Source of the DNA: Planktomarina temperata RCA23
GTDB taxonomy: Bacteria; Pseudomonadota; Alphaproteobacteria; Rhodobacterales; Rhodobacteraceae
Length of the DNA stretch: 64,000 bases
Assembly (NCBI RefSeq): GCF_000738435.1
Contig: NZ_CP003984.1
Span: 310,001-374,000, forward strand
Reading direction: 5' to 3'
The notes beneath the pieces are model-generated. The model was not told where the DNA came from, made no database searches, and saw only the letters and a program-made list of their open reading frames with translations. Position 1 is the stretch's first letter; each line of letters opens with the position of its first letter. Shown one piece after another: positions 62,132 to 64,000 of this stretch. Made by a program: the position numbers and the translations under genes.

Positions 62132-63421
62132 TTAATATTCGCGTAGCGCTTGCGCGAAATAGTTGCGGATGGGTTCCAGCAGATAGTCCAAAGGGCGGCG
62201 GTTTTGTTTGCGGATAAATACCTGTGCCGGCATGCCCGGGCGTAACAGCGGCGCCCCCTGGTCGAGGGCGGTGCTTTGGGGGAGGTTCAACGCAATCTCA
62301 ACCACATAAAAGGGTGGGCTGTCTGGCCTGCTTTGGAAGGTATCTGCCGAAATTTTTTGGAGCCTGCCTTGTAAATCTTGCGCCGCGCCTTTGTGCAGGA
62401 ATTTTATCATACTGGTCTGCCCCACAAAGAGATGATTGATCTGATCGGGCGCGATTTTGGCCGTGATAACAAATGGCTGATTATTGGGCACAAGATGCAA
62501 GATTGGCTTGGCCGGTTGTACGACCGCTTGTGCGCCGGAAATGGTCAACCCATGGACAAACCCGCTGATGGGCGCGGTAAGGGTGAGGCCCTCCAGCTCT
62601 TGTTTCAGCCGGCGGCGATCTGCGCGCAGCCGGAGCTCTTGCGGGTGCAGGTCGCGCAGGGCCGAGATGGCTGCCTCGTGATCGGCGGCGGCCTGTCGCA
62701 ACCTGTCGATTTCAATTTCGTGAAGCTGCGTTTGTGCTTCGGCTTGCCTGGCGCTCAGTTGCGCGATCTTTCCGAGCAGAGCAGCCTCCTGCTGTTGAAG
62801 CGCAGAGAGCTCTGCGCGGTCGGCAAGCCCTTTGGCGCGCAAGGACAGTTGGGTTTCCAGCTCGTCGCCCAGCAGCGCAAGCTGCCGCTCTGCGGCCTGG
62901 GCTTGGGCGCTCAAACCCTCAATCTGCAGGGCAATTTGCTCTGCTTGATTTTGCAACTTTTTTTCCGTTTGACGGCGATAGGCGAGATGGGTTTTGAAGA
63001 GTTGCACTTGCCCTTGCAACATGCGCCGAACTTCTGGATCCACGGCGGCTGTGGTCTTCAAAACCTGATCAAATTCGATGGATAGGCGATCATCACGTTC
63101 GGCCACCAAACGTGCGCGCCGAGCCATGATTTCGAACAAGTGCCCCTCCGTGAGATCAAGTTGCACGTTTTGTGCATGCCCATCCAGCCGCAGCAGGGGC
63201 GCGCCCATTTGTACAATGTCACCCTCTTTGACCCATAGATCGGCCACCTGGCCGCCGGTAGGGTGTTGGACCGCATGGTTGTGACCCATGAGGGCGACAT
63301 GCCCCCAGGCAATCACCGCGCCCGACAGGGTGACGCAGACAGACCAAAGCGCGAAACCACCCAAAAAGACTATGGCGTATAAGCTCCCTATGGCGACATA
63401 TTTTGTGACACTAAACGCCAT
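62132..63421 (-). CDS. HlyD-family membrane fusion protein of a type I secretion system
   Basis: Periplasmic adaptor of 429 residues. One N-terminal membrane helix (YVAIGSLYAIVFLGGFALWS), a lipoyl half-motif HPTGGQVADLWVKEGDIV, a long Gln/Leu/Glu-rich coiled coil (about 80-280), the second lipoyl half LTAPISGFVHGL and a C-terminal beta barrel ending FIRKQNRRPLDYLLEP. This is the PrtE/LapC/HlyD type. ATG 63421 is the likely start; it overlaps the ABC gene's end by 11 bases. It pairs with that ABC protein to export an unseen RTX-like substrate. Confidence 0.92.
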   Translation of the reverse strand: MAFSVTKYVAIGSLYAIVFLGGFALWSVCVTLSGAVIAWGHVALMGHNHAVQHPTGGQVADLWVKEGDIVQMGAPLLRLDGHAQNVQLDLTEGHLFEIMARRARLVAERDDRLSIEFDQVLKTTAAVDPEVRRMLQGQVQLFKTHLAYRRQTEKKLQNQAEQIALQIEGLSAQAQAAERQLALLGDELETQLSLRAKGLADRAELSALQQQEAALLGKIAQLSARQAEAQTQLHEIEIDRLRQAAADHEAAISALRDLHPQELRLRADRRRLKQELEGLTLTAPISGFVHGLTISGAQAVVQPAKPILHLVPNNQPFVITAKIAPDQINHLFVGQTSMIKFLHKGAAQDLQGRLQKISADTFQSRPDSPPFYVVEIALNLPQSTALDQGAPLLRPGMPAQVFIRKQNRRPLDYLLEPIRNYFAQALREY

Positions 63422-64000
63422 GCGGCGCACTCCCACCGGCCGGTAGTGTGGAAATATCAGCATGGTTTTTCACCATTTTTCGCAGGATGTCTTCTTTGGG
63501 GCCAAAGGCTGTGATCTGGCCGCTTTCAATCACCATGAGTGTATCGCATTCTTGAATGGCTGCCGGACGATGCGCGATGATCAGAACCGTATTGCCTTTT
63601 CGTTTGAAGCGCCGCACCGCAGCGTTGAGCGCCGCGACGCCCTCATTGTCCAAATTGGAGTTGGGTTCGTCCAAAACCAAAAGCACCGGATCGCCAAAAA
63701 GGGCCCGCGCCAAACCGATGCGCTGTGCTTGGCCGCCAGACAGTTGGCGCACATCCGTATCAAATCCCTTTGGCAATTGGGTTATCATGTCAAAGGCGCC
63801 AGCATTGCGGGCGGCTGCGAAGAGCAAGTCTTGCGGCGCGTCTGCTTGATATCTGGTGATGTTTTCGGCCACCGTGCCCGGCAATAGCTGCATTTCTTGC
63901 GGTAAATACCCGATATACTGTCCGAGGTTGTCGGCGTCATAGGCGGCGAGGGCTGTTCTACCCAATTGCACCGTTCCATTGGCCAGCGGCAGCACACCCA
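63411..64000 (-). CDS. Type I secretion ABC transporter, ATPase part (partial, continues beyond window)
   Basis: C-terminal nucleotide-binding domain, about 196 residues visible. The Q-loop is YIGYLPQEMQLLPGTVAENI, the signature is QLSGGQAQRIGLARALFGDP, Walker B is VLLVLDEPNSNLDN and the switch is VLIIAHRP. Walker A and the membrane domain lie past position 64000, so the true start is not in the window. The pairing with the HlyD-type gene and the PQE/LLPGTVAENI segment match PrtD-type transporters of type I secretion. Confidence 0.92.
   Translation of the reverse strand, partial: GVLPLANGTVQLGRTALAAYDADNLGQYIGYLPQEMQLLPGTVAENITRYQADAPQDLLFAAARNAGAFDMITQLPKGFDTDVRQLSGGQAQRIGLARALFGDPVLLVLDEPNSNLDNEGVAALNAAVRRFKRKGNTVLIIAHRPAAIQECDTLMVIESGQITAFGPKEDILRKMVKNHADISTLPAGGSAPHGV

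Noticed and set aside
1-64000. CRISPR arrays, rRNA genes, riboswitches or prophage structural genes
   Set aside because: No regularly spaced repeats, rRNA sequence, recognisable riboswitch or phage structural genes were seen in the window.

Overview
The window looks like a chromosomal segment of a marine alphaproteobacterium of the Rhodobacterales (Roseobacter group). The evidence is the conserved housekeeping order (yacG, RNase E/G, maf, infA, LMW phosphatase, UPF0262, hisD, DUF2948, murA), a monomeric NADP isocitrate dehydrogenase, a CtrA-type TTAA-N7-TTAA site, a DmdA-related aminomethyltransferase, a flavocytochrome c sulfide dehydrogenase pair and several small Roseobacter-type hypothetical proteins. 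Base composition is moderate to high GC except for one clearly AT-rich insert. An open-ocean relative such as the RCA/Planktomarina lineage is a guess from gene content only.

Positions 1-15440 form a hexuronate and sugar-acid catabolic cluster. UxaC, UxuB and UxuA take glucuronate (and UxaC/UxaA take galacturonate/altronate) to 2-keto-3-deoxygluconate, which KdgK phosphorylates. Around these lie four Gfo/Idh/MocA dehydrogenases, a HIBADH-type dehydrogenase, a DMT permease, an AMP-forming acyl-CoA ligase and a BDH-like SDR. Genes mostly overlap by a few bases. The left edge is decaying: an RraA-family gene and an SDR gene are both broken, and between them lies a perfect 16-bp GntR/UxuR-type operator. 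No KDPG aldolase, regulator or TRAP/ABC uptake system is visible.

Positions 15479-18200 hold a copper-efflux unit, copA-cueR, behind a MerR-type promoter. Then come small hypothetical genes, a TIGR03643/DUF2256 pair, icd, a DMT transporter, fccAB, an OsmC protein, the DmdA-like gene and an Lrp regulator. At 27617-28784 an AT-rich foreign patch (broken amidase, intact GST) abuts the 3' side of tRNA-Phe.

Positions 29438-35805 are a housekeeping block on the minus strand, followed by tRNA-Thr, a soluble GAF histidine kinase, a 2OG-Fe(II) oxygenase with a LysE exporter behind a CtrA-like site, and a CoxG/XdhC pair. The rest (41108-64000) is largely core: an MFS transporter, zapE, folC-accD, a CPBP protease, ilvD, an OmpA-like protein, a cinA-type gene, sfsA, map, an rhlE-type helicase, rsmD, a ferredoxin reductase, a peroxiredoxin, pterin dehydratase, GDPD, RidA and the start of a type I secretion locus that runs off the right edge. 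A 127-bp MITE-like element with 7-bp target duplications sits at 59186-59312.

All calls are made by reading motifs and family resemblance from memory; no database search was run.
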